This document shows positions 53,129 through 64,000 of a DNA stretch of 64,000 bases, piece after piece. The first letter of the stretch is position 1, and each line of letters opens with the position of its first letter. Source of the stretch: Ascaris suum (taxonomy: Eukaryota > Nematoda > Chromadorea > Rhabditida > Ascarididae); contig CM024170.1 in the NCBI GenBank assembly GCA_013433145.1, positions 4,173,459 to 4,237,458 of the forward strand, read 5' to 3'. The translations under genes were made by a program, and so were the position numbers. Under the pieces are notes generated by a model. It had not been told where the DNA came from and did no database searches. It was given only the letters and a program-made list of their open reading frames with translations.

Positions 53129-54464
53129 ATGTGATTTTTTTGCGTTCCGCATTGGGGCAACAATTCACCATGTTTATATATGCGAAGAATTATTGTAATA
53201 TTGCTGCAATCATATCGCTTAGATTGGATCGTTTTTATTGACCGATCGGTGAATCGCATTTCTCTCGTTTATTGATCGATTGGCAAACTTTTTTTTCTTT
53301 TATAGATTCTGTCATGATCGAACTGTGTGCAAATATTTTTTTGCATGGTGCATCATGCGAATGCTTTTATTATTGTGTTGTAATGTGGGGAGTGAAATGT
53401 GGCGTTGAGTGGAAACGTTTGCTTGGTGTGTTACATATTAGTGAAGGTGAACGTTAGCTAAAGTGGTGGATGAATCAATGCTGAGCCTCGATACTGATAG
53501 AGACTTCTTTCGTCGGCAAAAAGTGTTTAAAGCGGAAAGACGGCGTACTTGAAATAAAAATGGCTTTTTCCTTTGCTTTTTGAAAATATAAATACGCCTT
53601 TTCTTTCTTTTATTCTTTTTATTATGCGCTTTCGCGAATTAGCATTTGATGACGGCGAAATGTCTGTGCCTATACGTCTGCGTTAGCTTGTTTGTCCTCT
53701 AGTCTCGAGAGTGTTTACGCATTTAGCTTCTTGTGGCACATTACAATTTGGAAATGGCTCTTACTGCAGTTGTCAACGTTTTTACTTCTTTCTGTTATTC
53801 AGCGAGTTACGATAGTTTTCGGAAGTACTGTGATCCGCTTGTCTGTTAGTGTATACATTCGTCGATATATGCCATGTTCTTGGACGGCCTCTAATGCACT
53901 CTTCCTTGTGTTTGGAAAAAGCAATTTAAGAATAGAAAAAATTTGCATGCGCTTCGCTTCATCCAAATTTACTTTTTTTTTGTCGGTCTGATTGCAAAAA
54001 GGAATCAAACCATTTTTTGGAGTATTTATATGAACGATTGGATTAGTTCACTTGTGGAGGTATCGTTCAGCATATATTCTAATTTGCCCACAAATCACGA
54101 ATGTAATTGATCGGATGGACGCAACTCAGATGCGCTGATCTCTTCATGCTGTCTGCCGTGCTTTTGCAATTGTTATGACGGTCGTATTCGTGCTGCATCC
54201 AGCTGCGCTTTATTTTTGCCTATTCCATGTCATCTTCTTTTGCGTTAAAATGTAAATCGCTTCTTCACTTGCTTATGGCAAGCAGAAACATTGGCCACAG
54301 AGATTCGAGCCAGAAGCCTTTAGCTCCCTGTCCAGTTGCTCGAACCGAAAGCTTTATTTACCTGCCCAGATGCTCTAATAGACTGAATTAGGCGCGAGTG
54401 TGTTCACTGACCATTACTCGTTTCTTATTTAGCGTCAACGCACCGCAGTCGTCATGCAGCGAGC

Positions 54465-54466
<2 letters not shown>

Positions 54467-54556
<90 letters not shown>

Positions 54557-54610
54557 TATATATATATTTATTTATTTATTTATTTATTTATATTTACATA
54601 TATATACTTG
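54467..54610. repeat. Compound (TA)n / (TTTA)n microsatellite
   Basis: An 84-bp perfect TA run, then a short TTATA break, then about six TTTA units and a second short TA run. Confidence 0.97.
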
Positions 54611-56601
54611 GTTATATATTTCTAGTTGCATTACATTTTGTTGTAAGTCTGTGGTTTTCAGATTTCTATGATTCTACAAAGAGGTATATAATTTCAATGA
54701 TTTTGTTATACGTAAATATTCGTGTATCCCTTGATGAGATTAGTTTGCACATATCTCCAATTGTCCCGTAAATCCCGTAAAATCCTAAATTTGAAGAATA
54801 TTACCATTCAAAGGAAAATTATATCTTCATCGCAGGAAAGGAATTCAAATTATGAGATCTTTTTTCTCGTTTCAAAGTCGCTCCCTTTCTTTTTCAATTT
54901 GAGCTTTTAAGGACGATTTGCAAATTCACTTCACAATCACTTCGTTGGCTTTTATGAAACGAAAAGTTTTTTCGTCCACTTTGCAATCGTTCTTCCAATT
55001 GTTCCTTCACAATGGCGTTTCCTGCATAATGCGCACTGTTTAACACAACTTGCTTCCACAACTGTGATCGTCTTTATCGTTGCTGTCGGCTTAAATAATA
55101 AAAAAATATTCTCTAATTGTTGTATCATTTTTTTCACATCTATTTCTTTTGGTGAATTTCTTCGACTCATTAACACATTTCCATCATAACGCAATTATAG
55201 ACATCCCATGAGGCAAGGAAGCGCTAAAATATTCTCCGAGGCTATAAGAAAACGATCTCTGTTAACTTTATATCCTTTAAAAAATCCTTAAATTTTAAAC
55301 CTAAGTTGCAAATATTCATTCACCTTGAGCAAAACTATGAGCAAAATTTTCAAAGATTTAAACTGTTGGCAATCCGAGTTGGAACTCCCGAATAAAAGGT
55401 TTAGTTTTCCTTTCTTTGCATTTCGATGTGCGAAATTTCATTACGGCGAGCAAGTTTCCTTTTAGATCGGGGCAGAAAAGTTTCGGAATCTTTCGCATTT
55501 TTTCCTCCAATCAAAAAATGAACGTTTTTTTGACGCCCGTTAATTAAGACGATAAATAAGTGGACGCGTTCAACCCACTCAGAGCAACAAAGTGAATGCG
55601 TCGTTAAAAAATTAAATGACGAAATTGATTTGATCACAAGCCAATTTTTCTTACTGATAAGCTTCCACTTCACTATCACTATGTTCCAAAGTCGTAGCAA
55701 CTTTGATATCATCGCGTCACTGCATTCATCCTCGCAAAGAATTTCCGGGAATGAATGACTTTGCTCATAGTTGATCGATGAGGGAAATATGTGCAGAAAT
55801 TCATCGGAGTGGGGAAATGGCTTTTCTAATAAGGGGGTTTTTTTTAGAAGGAGGGCACAAGTCAGGTGAATGATTCGATATTTTCACTTTCGGGCACGGT
55901 TGAGGTATTTTCAGTTGTTTTCTTTTTTCAAAATCAAACATTTTGGCATCAGAAAGCATTGGTGATTTTTGCTGCAAACGGAAAAAAAAACGTCGAATGC
56001 GATGAATTTCATTTCCTGTGTTTTATGCGCTTTCAGAAATTGAGAAATTAGCGTGAAAAAGCGGTGGAAAAAGAAAGTTATCATTAAATTGTTTCGCTAT
56101 CTATTCGTCCTTTGTTTGCTTCATTCATCGATTTGAATTGATGTTGTTGTTATTTCCTCTTTTTTTTTCGAGTACAAATTTTTGCAATCATGGGGAAAAG
56201 GGTTATATTCCAATTCCGCAGTCCTTAAAGCAATAGCCTTTCTTATCTTCGGATCAACTCGACGTTCTCGTTTTTGTGTGCCTCAAAACGCTTAGGCATT
56301 CACATAGTAATGTCATTTAGACCTCATTTTGCCTCATTGTGGCACTTGGTGCCGTAATAAATCTGCGAATGAGAAAATCAGAGAAAAGGGAGGATGTTCA
56401 CTTGCGGAAATTCTGTTATTGAATTGGCGTTAATCGTTTCAAGGGCAGTGTCTTTATGATGCACAAAAAGATTTGATGCGCATTCATGAATTGCATCTCT
56501 ACTGAAGGGGTATTTCCAGTGTGGAATCGTGGTTACCCGTTCGGCATCTCAGTGAAACTTGGACAAGTACCGGTGCAGAGGGGAAAAGGGAGGAGCCTGA
56601 A

Positions 56602-56615
56602 GGGGGGGGGGGGGG
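56602..56615. repeat. Poly-G tract, 14 bp
   Basis: Uninterrupted G run in a purine-rich stretch. Confidence 0.95.
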
Positions 56616-58524
56616 TGGTTAGTCAAAGGCTAGTGCAACATTCAACCATTTCTCACTCCAAGGGGACGGTGTAGAATTTTCCACATGATTCATAGTTGCT
56701 TTCAAAAAAAAAGAAACTTAGAAATGAAAAATAATTTCCAAGCAGATATCGAATAAACGCTAAATCGTTTCTTTATTTTCCTTATGATAATTTCGAAAGT
56801 ATTTATGTCGACTTTTCCACGTTTACTATTCTCACATTGCATGAAAAGGCACATAGATGATCTAACATCGACGGGGTGAGTCGTTACGGGAGGAGCCAGG
56901 AGATTTCCTACAAGAGAAAGATCACATCCGGTTATGTTTGTAATTTTTGTCTCTCGAAAGGATATCGATATTTTTTCATGAATTCATCTGACTGAGGAAG
57001 TGCAATCCTTTTTTGGGGGGAGTGAACGCGTATTCGGCGGAAATGCACTTTCCATCGCCGTTTCTCTCTCATTCCAGTATGCAAATGCATTCGAAAGAAT
57101 TGGGAAAAAAGACCGCCTGTTGTGCTGTAATTTAGGACGCATGCAATAAAATATTGCTCTGATCTATTTTCCCACTTTCTTCACTTTTCTTCCCTGGGAT
57201 ACATTTTTCTTCCTGAATAGCATTTTCTTCTTTCTGTTAGCTTTCCTGTTCGCCTACTTTTTGTCTAGATTAGTGTTTGAGGTCAAATAAAGCGTTAGAC
57301 GGATGCATAGGCCGTTTGCATCAACTTTCCCAAGAAGCTAACATTGTAATCACTGTGTGCAGTGTTTTATGATCACATCTCATTGAAGATGGCTGCGTCG
57401 ATTTCGTAGATGGCGAATGCGATGCAAATTGGCTTACCTCAAATGAAATTTGCTCAGTGTCTACGGTTTCCTTTCTAGCGATCTGCCTTCAGTCGTCGAT
57501 TCTATTATTTTAGGATTCTTCGAATTTGATGTTTAATAGTTTTCTACCCGGTGGCCATTTTTTGTGCTCATAACACGATCAGCAAATAAAATGAAACCCG
57601 ATCTGAGCGATTTCTAATATTTCACAAAATATAAAGCCTTCAGTTGTTATTCTATCGTGCGAAAAGGCGTACAGTATAGCGCATTAAGAGAGGAGGGAAT
57701 AATTGTTCAATTACTGATTAAAAGTGAATATTGCTGAGGAAATTTCTATTCGTATTTTGCGATTTGACGATAAATCTAATTCGATGTTGCAAATGCTTTC
57801 CGATTTTTTCATATCAGGCTTGAATATTTCGATTTTTCCTTTCACCTTATTTACAGAGAATATTTTTCTCTCTATTTTCTCAGCAATTCGTTTCACTGCA
57901 TTGATTATAATGTTGCCGGAATAAGGTGTTTCTTCGTCTCTTTGTTAATCAATTTCTGGCATTTATTTGCTGTAGAGGATTCGGACAAGTGGCACTCATT
58001 GCAAATGCGAGCATGTTGTGAATCTCAGGAAATCTCATATTCTGGGCATTATGGATATTAAGGCACCTGTGACTTCACGTCATATGTTCGATGGCGCTAA
58101 GTATCACTCGAAGAAACAAAAAGAAAATCTAAGCTCGAAAAACCGAAAAGGAAATCTAAATTAAGTAAATGCTATAAAATCAGTTGTGATCGAAGTTAGT
58201 GATACAACATATAGATACTTTGCCGTGATTTATCCATCATTCAAAAATTGAGCGTTTGTCGTTCTTCTGCTATTTGTTTTGGTGACCTTACCTTCGCAAC
58301 TTTTGGGCATTATCGGCGATGTTGTCGAAAGATTTGAGAACGTTTGAAGCGTTCCATGCGCATCACATTAAAAATTGAAATTTTTCTGGGGAATTCAATG
58401 TTTATGGCGCATCGCGATTGCTTATGCTCGTAGTGTTTATATGTGGCGAGTGGCTTAACGTTTTCGCTCCTCTTGTTGAAAATTTTTATAACGGCTGAAT
58501 ATATGAATTTTCCCCATTAGTTGA

Positions 58525-58812
58525 TTGAAATTTTGCTTATATCAAAGCGAGCCTCGATTTGCCAAAAAATTAGGGGTGGGTAACAATTTCTGTTTCGCCT
58601 TGAATCTTAAACGTTCGCCAGAATTGGTCTTGATGGACAATCCCGAAAGTGGGCCATGGAATCGTTTAGGGATGTATGACGCCGAGCAAGAAATTTCAAA
58701 GCATATCCGCTATGGTTTCATTAGTTATCTTCGTTTTGCAGGCGTGCTAAACTCACTTAGTGACGACGCATATGTGATAGTTGAGTGTTGGGCTAAGATG
58801 GCAGCCGGATAG
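58525..58812 (+). CDS. Coding-like open frame, unrecognised
   Basis: About 95 codons are open with balanced amino-acid use, including FAKKLGVGNNFCFALNLKRS, MDNPESGPWNRLGMYDAEQE and SLSDDAYVIVECWAKMAAG before the stop. The exon probably begins after the AAAG near 58544, since a stop precedes the frame. No partner exon was found nearby, so it may be an isolated exon of a larger gene or a fragment of a mobile element. Confidence 0.3.
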   Translation: MKFCLYQSEPRFAKKLGVGNNFCFALNLKRSPELVLMDNPESGPWNRLGMYDAEQEISKHIRYGFISYLRFAGVLNSLSDDAYVIVECWAKMAAG

Positions 58813-58993
58813 AAAAACTAATGTGCAAGAAGATAGAAAGGAAGAAGGGAAAAAAGCCCGTGAAAAAAGACGTTCCCGTCCAATAGTTTTGCTTCTGGTC
58901 CGCTAACTGGGGTCGCAGTGAAGTTAAAATGTTCAGAAGGGAATAAGAAGTGCTCGCCTATGCGAGCCTCCTGAATTTAATGCTTCACTGAAG

Positions 58994-58996
<3 letters not shown>

Positions 58997-59085
<89 letters not shown>
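58997..59085. repeat. (TA)n microsatellite, about 89 bp
   Basis: A perfect alternating AT run. Confidence 0.98.
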
Positions 59086-59087
<2 letters not shown>

Positions 59088-60663
59088 CGGTCGATTACCA
59101 CTTAATTTGCTTCCATTTTCGAATTGTTTGTTCTTTGCAGCCACATCGCATTTAAAATGCAATGTTACATAGAGAGTTCAGTAAGCTGTTTGCCCCTTGA
59201 CAGATGCGTGAAAGTGATTTGTTGTTTTCATGATGGCTTTTCGTAAATGTCCTCACAAGCACATAATGGCAACATCATGTTGCAGCGTATGTATGTATAT
59301 GTCTTTGTCTGTCTCTATATGTGTCTTTCCTCAGTGGTTTCAACTCTCGAATTAGCGAAGCTGTAGCAGTGAAAATTATAGATGCTACGGATATTTTGGG
59401 ATGGCCTTACAAAGCCGGTCTTATTCGTGCTCGCCCAATATTATAAACGGTTAAAGGTTTTTGAATGTTTCCGTGCGAGTTTTGTCGCAAAAAAAATCTT
59501 CAGGCGAAGGCTTCTGAAGACTCATTTGCATCCTCTCCGGCTTTTATCTTTTTCCCTTCGAAAAAAGGCTGATGCTGAAATATGCTGGAATAATAAATGT
59601 CCTCAACGATTTCTAGTGGTCGACTTTATAGGATTGTGTGGTCGCTAAGCAGCATTAACTCTTCAAGAATATTTTAATGCCAGTTTTTTCGGTGTGAGAG
59701 GTGGAAGTAACCGTGTGGGTAATTTTAAGTAGTAGATGAATAGGGGGATTATATATATATATGATACCTTCTCATGCAAATCAGGGTGAGCTTCTAACTT
59801 GTATCCGTGCACGAGTTTCGAAGTGCAACATTAGAAGAAATGCATAGCAACTATAATATTCTCTCTGAGGCGTTGATGAATTTTGCATATTCCAATGTGT
59901 TGTGAATTGAGTGTCATCTTTAGGACAACGTTGTGCGTATCCCCCACAGAGATGGATCCTCAATTCTAAAAGTGCATTAACGATTGCTATGTGCGTATGC
60001 AATTCCATTCTTTCCGTCCCCTTTGAACAGAGTGTTGCTCAGATTTGCTAATCACATCTTCATATTGAATATGTCGTTATTGGCTGCTAAACCCTCTCTT
60101 AAGCCCAAATAGAAGGAGACGATGAATGTAGGACCCCTTTCTTGATAGTGCAGGGAGAGGAATTGGTGATAGAACATCCCAATCGAAATTGGAATTCGTC
60201 GCCATACTGCGTACGTTTTTTTTTCTTTGCGTAGCTCTCGAGGTTTCCGTTAGTAACCATAGCTTTTTAGGCTTTCATAGCAGATTTCGTGATGATAGGA
60301 TAGTAGTGAGAAGGGTGAGTCGAGTCAACCAGCGAGTGCAACCATTTTCAGTGCAGTGTTCATTAATGGCATACAACATTTCCTTATGTTTGTTGGTAGT
60401 TGAAGCGCTTTATTGCATCCTGAGTTTGTGCTTTTTAATATATAATAATCGACATCGTTCATGTAACCATTCACGCTTCGTTTAACATTATCTCTCTGCA
60501 CTAAAAATTCCTTTCTCCTACAAACATATGGATAACATCCTCGTTTGTCGTATTTAATACTGTAATCTCATTATTTATTTCGATGATTGCTGATCGCTTT
60601 CGTGGTTATTACGCCGTTTCTTGTCATAAGGTATAATAACGTTAGCTAAGTTACAGTCGCACA

Positions 60664-60832
60664 ATGGTATCTGCCAGTAATAAAACGCCAAGTGACTCAG
60701 GTCTTGTGGTGCTCACTCCTCTCATTCAGAGCGCCGAACACAACGTGGTGCGTATATCGAGGTAAGTTCTTACAAGTATTTTATTGTTTCGTTATTTTTC
60801 CACAAGAAATAGGTCGTTTCATAGGGATTTGC

Positions 60833-60931
<99 letters not shown>

Positions 60932-63900
60932 CGTTTTTATGCGGATATATTCCATGCAGAATGCATATTAAAGAGTTCTTGATCCCATTCATTCACCGCG
61001 GCCAGCTGCTTTTTATTTCAGTAATACAGATCTTATCAATTGGCTATAAGCATTACCGCTATAAAAATACTCTACGAATTTGAATTGTTGCTGCCGTCAT
61101 TATGGACTCATTCTGATTGTTGAAATGTGTTGAGGATGAGTGACCTTGAGAAGGTTCATGTGTTGCATATTGCCGGAGGCGAGCATACAGGCATCATCAT
61201 CAATAAACTCTCCGATGAAAAGCCATGTAAGTCACCTATAAAATGTTCGAGGATTTTCGTGTGTTTTATTAACAATTAATTAAGTGTTTTTTTACCGTCT
61301 CAAACAAATAATCGCCACTCTCAAATATTAACTTTCTTTCTATCAGTACTAGAGAGAACGAAACGTTGAAGTAAATTCGGATCCTTGTTTTTCATTTTCA
61401 GGTTCAGTGTTTGTGGAGTAAATTTCTGCACTATTCCTAGCGACAGTAATCTTGTTAGTGCTGTTAATCTCTCATCTTTTAAGCTCAAAATTTATGAATA
61501 TAAATATATATACAGCGGATGGTTTTTATTTTTTCAACTGTAATTTTCTTCATGAATTAAGAAACGTTGGGAGTATCTGAGGTTTCGCTTGCCTGTCCGT
61601 GGTTTCATTTCTACTTTTGCGATGAGTCAGGCTTGATGCGTCTATAGTGAAAGAAAAAGTCTCAACGTACGAATTTTTTAGTGAATTTCATGAACGTTTT
61701 CTCAGCTGTTTCCTCTCCACATCCTGAACAATTAGATGTTTAGGCATATTTTTAGTTCTATGAACAATAAAATTGAAAAAAAAAAAGAATATTCATGCAT
61801 GAGTCGCATTGATGGCAATAATTAGATAGAGTCACTGTGCATTCATTTTAATTGCAATTCGTTCATCATTGATGTGTGTCAATTAGCTCATTTGCATGTT
61901 AAGCTTTCTTTCTTTATTTGTAAAAATATCTTCTTCCTTCGTTCGAATTTTATTTGTTTGGTTGAGCTAGTCTACTCGACGTTTCCGAATATTGACCTGT
62001 CATGCAGTAAATGTCATTCAAAGCTCACAGATAGTAGCGATAGAGGAAGAGGATAGGTTGATGATGAATAGTTCTTGTTATACAGAAAATAAAATATATT
62101 AGTTAGAATAGTATATTTTCCTTTTTTTCCGTTTGAAAGATGATATCATAATTTCTGTTGCAGTTTATAGTTTCGAACTTCTTTCAGTGAACTTCGAAAA
62201 AGGATGGAAAATTTTCTCACTGCTTCCCCACCCGAGTCATTTAGGCGCTTAATAAATGTTTAATTTTGGATATGCATTTTTGCAGCAGCGAAATGTGATG
62301 TTGCGCTCAGTTTTTCTGTGTGGGTATCCGATGGAGTCAGCAGAAAACAGGTAATCATTTCTCATTTACTTATATGATGTATGATGACTTACTTTGATTG
62401 TTTAAGAGTGTTTAGGTTTAATTATTCTCGAAATTCTTTAAAAATTACATTTTGAAGAATTGTTTAGATGCTGTGAAGGTAAATTATACTATGTCACAAT
62501 TTTGTGCATTATCGCCATAGGCTTATTACAATTATTTCAAAGCGTTGTTTTAACAATAATATAACTTCTTATTACTTAATCACTCAATTACTTAATCAAA
62601 AGTTTGTTTATTCACTAATACAGTTACTCAGATCATTTTTATTCCCTCAGCCCGAAATTTAAGTGTACTCATTCATTGTCTTTGTAGAGTAAGTTGTACT
62701 CGTCTATCGTGTAAAAATATGATGTGTACTTTGCATAAATAGTAAGGGATGATTTTTTCTGCGGCTTATTTTCGTAATCACTATGAATTTATTTATTTTA
62801 TAATCATCGCTTCCATCATTGTGTTTCGTTCCTCTTTATTGAATAGCATTTTCCTTTTTGTTCGCACATATGTTTCCAATCGTATAGAAGAGCGATTTAT
62901 AAACACATTGCGGTTAGATAATTGTTTCAATTTTTTTATCATTTGTAGTGAATGCTGGGAAAATTCGATCCACTGCTAGGAACTTTTTCAACTCACTCCT
63001 CTCTTTCTTTGTCCTTAAGGATTTCTTCTATTGCAGATAGCAAAAGATTGCTCCAATTATCAATTGTTTTTCGTCGCATTTTTTGTGAAGAAGAAGAACT
63101 CATTATTGAATTCGTTTTTTTTCTGTATTGTCATGGGGAAAATAGTGGAATATAAGCTTTGATGATATTGCTCAGCGATTGGTACAAATTCAGGAGAACC
63201 GTCAGCTTCGTTTTCGTTTCTTTGACGATGTTGAGCTTATTCAAAAGCACACGCTTGCACAGCAATTCTTTAAGGACCTTGTCAACTCATTTCTTAAAGG
63301 TAACTGAAGTGATTTTATTAATGAGAATGGAAAATATATGGGGAATATTGCAAAATGATGGCAATTAACTTTAACGAAATCTTCGATTGTTGTGTTGTTG
63401 CCCTTAAGGGTGTAATATTTTCGGAGCTTTCCAAAAAGGCTCGAAGAAATTTGCAAACTATGGATGATTTCGAACAAAGGGCAATTGTTAGTGTTTTTTC
63501 ATCATTTCTGGACTTTTATTCGATAAATGGGAAAGGATTTGGGAAGGAATTTCCTTTCTTTATACGTTATTGAATTCGTTAAGAGATTTGAGAGCTGAAA
63601 ATTACTCTCGAATTGAGTGAATTCATTTTGTTTTTGCCAGTAAACAATTAAAAGAACGATAGAGATCATCTAGCATTAATTCTGCAGATTATGTGACGTT
63701 TCTGAAGCGTATCCTCAAGCTGATGCAATGTGGTTATTTACCACTTCGCGAAATTGAAGTTGATATGCAATTCGCAAAAGACGATGAAGCCATTCAGATG
63801 CCTGATATCAAAGAATATGGTATTGTTTTTTTTATATGCGCTTTGTCTAGTTTTATGCTATGCTGAATGATACTTGCCATCGAATGCATTTGCATAGATT

Positions 63901-64000
63901 TTGCAGTCAAGTGTACTGTAAATTGATCTACAGCAACATCGGACAGCAGAGGAAATATTCGTTGAGAAAGTAGCTTTGGTAGCGATCAACGAAACTTGCA
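60664..64000 (+). CDS. Unrecognised protein, 5' part only, at least 6 exons (198 codons in window)
   Basis: Exons are 60664-60761, 61135-61226, 62286-62350, 63146-63299, 63688-63819 and 63947-64000, the last one continuing past the window. All donors and acceptors are GT-AG and the phases agree at every junction, which strongly supports one gene. The ATG comes shortly after a TTACAG acceptor. The first 33 residues are a short leader; later parts include [19 protein letters not shown], a hydrophobic strand-like stretch ([11 protein letters not shown]), then [20 protein letters not shown] and an amphipathic helical region with [18 protein letters not shown]. There is no signal peptide or transmembrane segment in the visible part, so it is probably intracellular. 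I do not recognise the family; the alternating strands and helices with LREIEVDM faintly recall longin/DENN-type proteins such as C9orf72, but this is too weak to name. Intron 1 contains a (TA)n array. Confidence 0.75.
60836..60928. repeat. (TA)n microsatellite in intron 1 of the right-edge gene
   Basis: A perfect 93-bp AT run filling a quarter of a 373-bp intron. Confidence 0.98.

Noticed and set aside
52836..53171. 111-codon minus-strand frame with TNERTNER
   Set aside because: The repeat-like part is the TTCG microsatellite and the rest is Lys/Ile-rich AT sequence.

Overview
The window looks like nuclear DNA of a metazoan, most likely a parasitic nematode with a roomy, repeat-rich genome. 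It is AT-rich. Its genes are split into exons of about 45-260 bp by GT-AG introns that mostly run 0.4-2.1 kb, and first coding exons often sit just after a TTTCAG/TTTTAG-like acceptor, as expected for trans-splicing. The GPCR and GTPase types also fit a nematode. The species is inferred only; long introns would suit an ascarid-like clade. There is no bacterial gene organisation, CRISPR array or rRNA.

Four genes could be rebuilt exon by exon with consistent phases. (1) An 8-exon rhodopsin-like, neuropeptide-type GPCR lies on the minus strand (10430 to 2030). (2) A 3-exon COA5/PET191 cytochrome c oxidase assembly factor lies on the plus strand (33092-36586). (3) A 6-exon divergent Rho-family GTPase with a CaaX end lies on the plus strand (37381-42976), starting only 0.8 kb after COA5. 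(4) An unrecognised gene starts at 60664 and runs off the right edge, with at least 6 exons.

Weaker models are a multi-pass membrane protein on the minus strand (26084-24971), the 3' end of an unknown plus-strand gene (47218-47754), a two-exon plus-strand ORF (29845-30364), and isolated coding-like exons on the minus strand at 12.9, 13.9-14.3, 22.5-22.65, 22.86-23.5 and 40.0-40.3 kb and on the plus strand at 30.7 and 58.5 kb.

The rest is intergenic or intronic. It holds seven long perfect (TA)n arrays, six homopolymer C or G tracts of 14-23 bp, a diverged dispersed repeat present twice in the same orientation about 43 kb apart, short tandem repeats and a few strong inverted repeats.

The genes show no shared pathway (neuropeptide signalling, mitochondrial COX assembly, Rho signalling). 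The most interesting items are the degenerate switch and nucleotide-binding motifs of the Rho GTPase with a possible alternative N-terminus, a second COA5-like C-terminus encoded just past the exon 2 donor, and the novel protein at the right edge.
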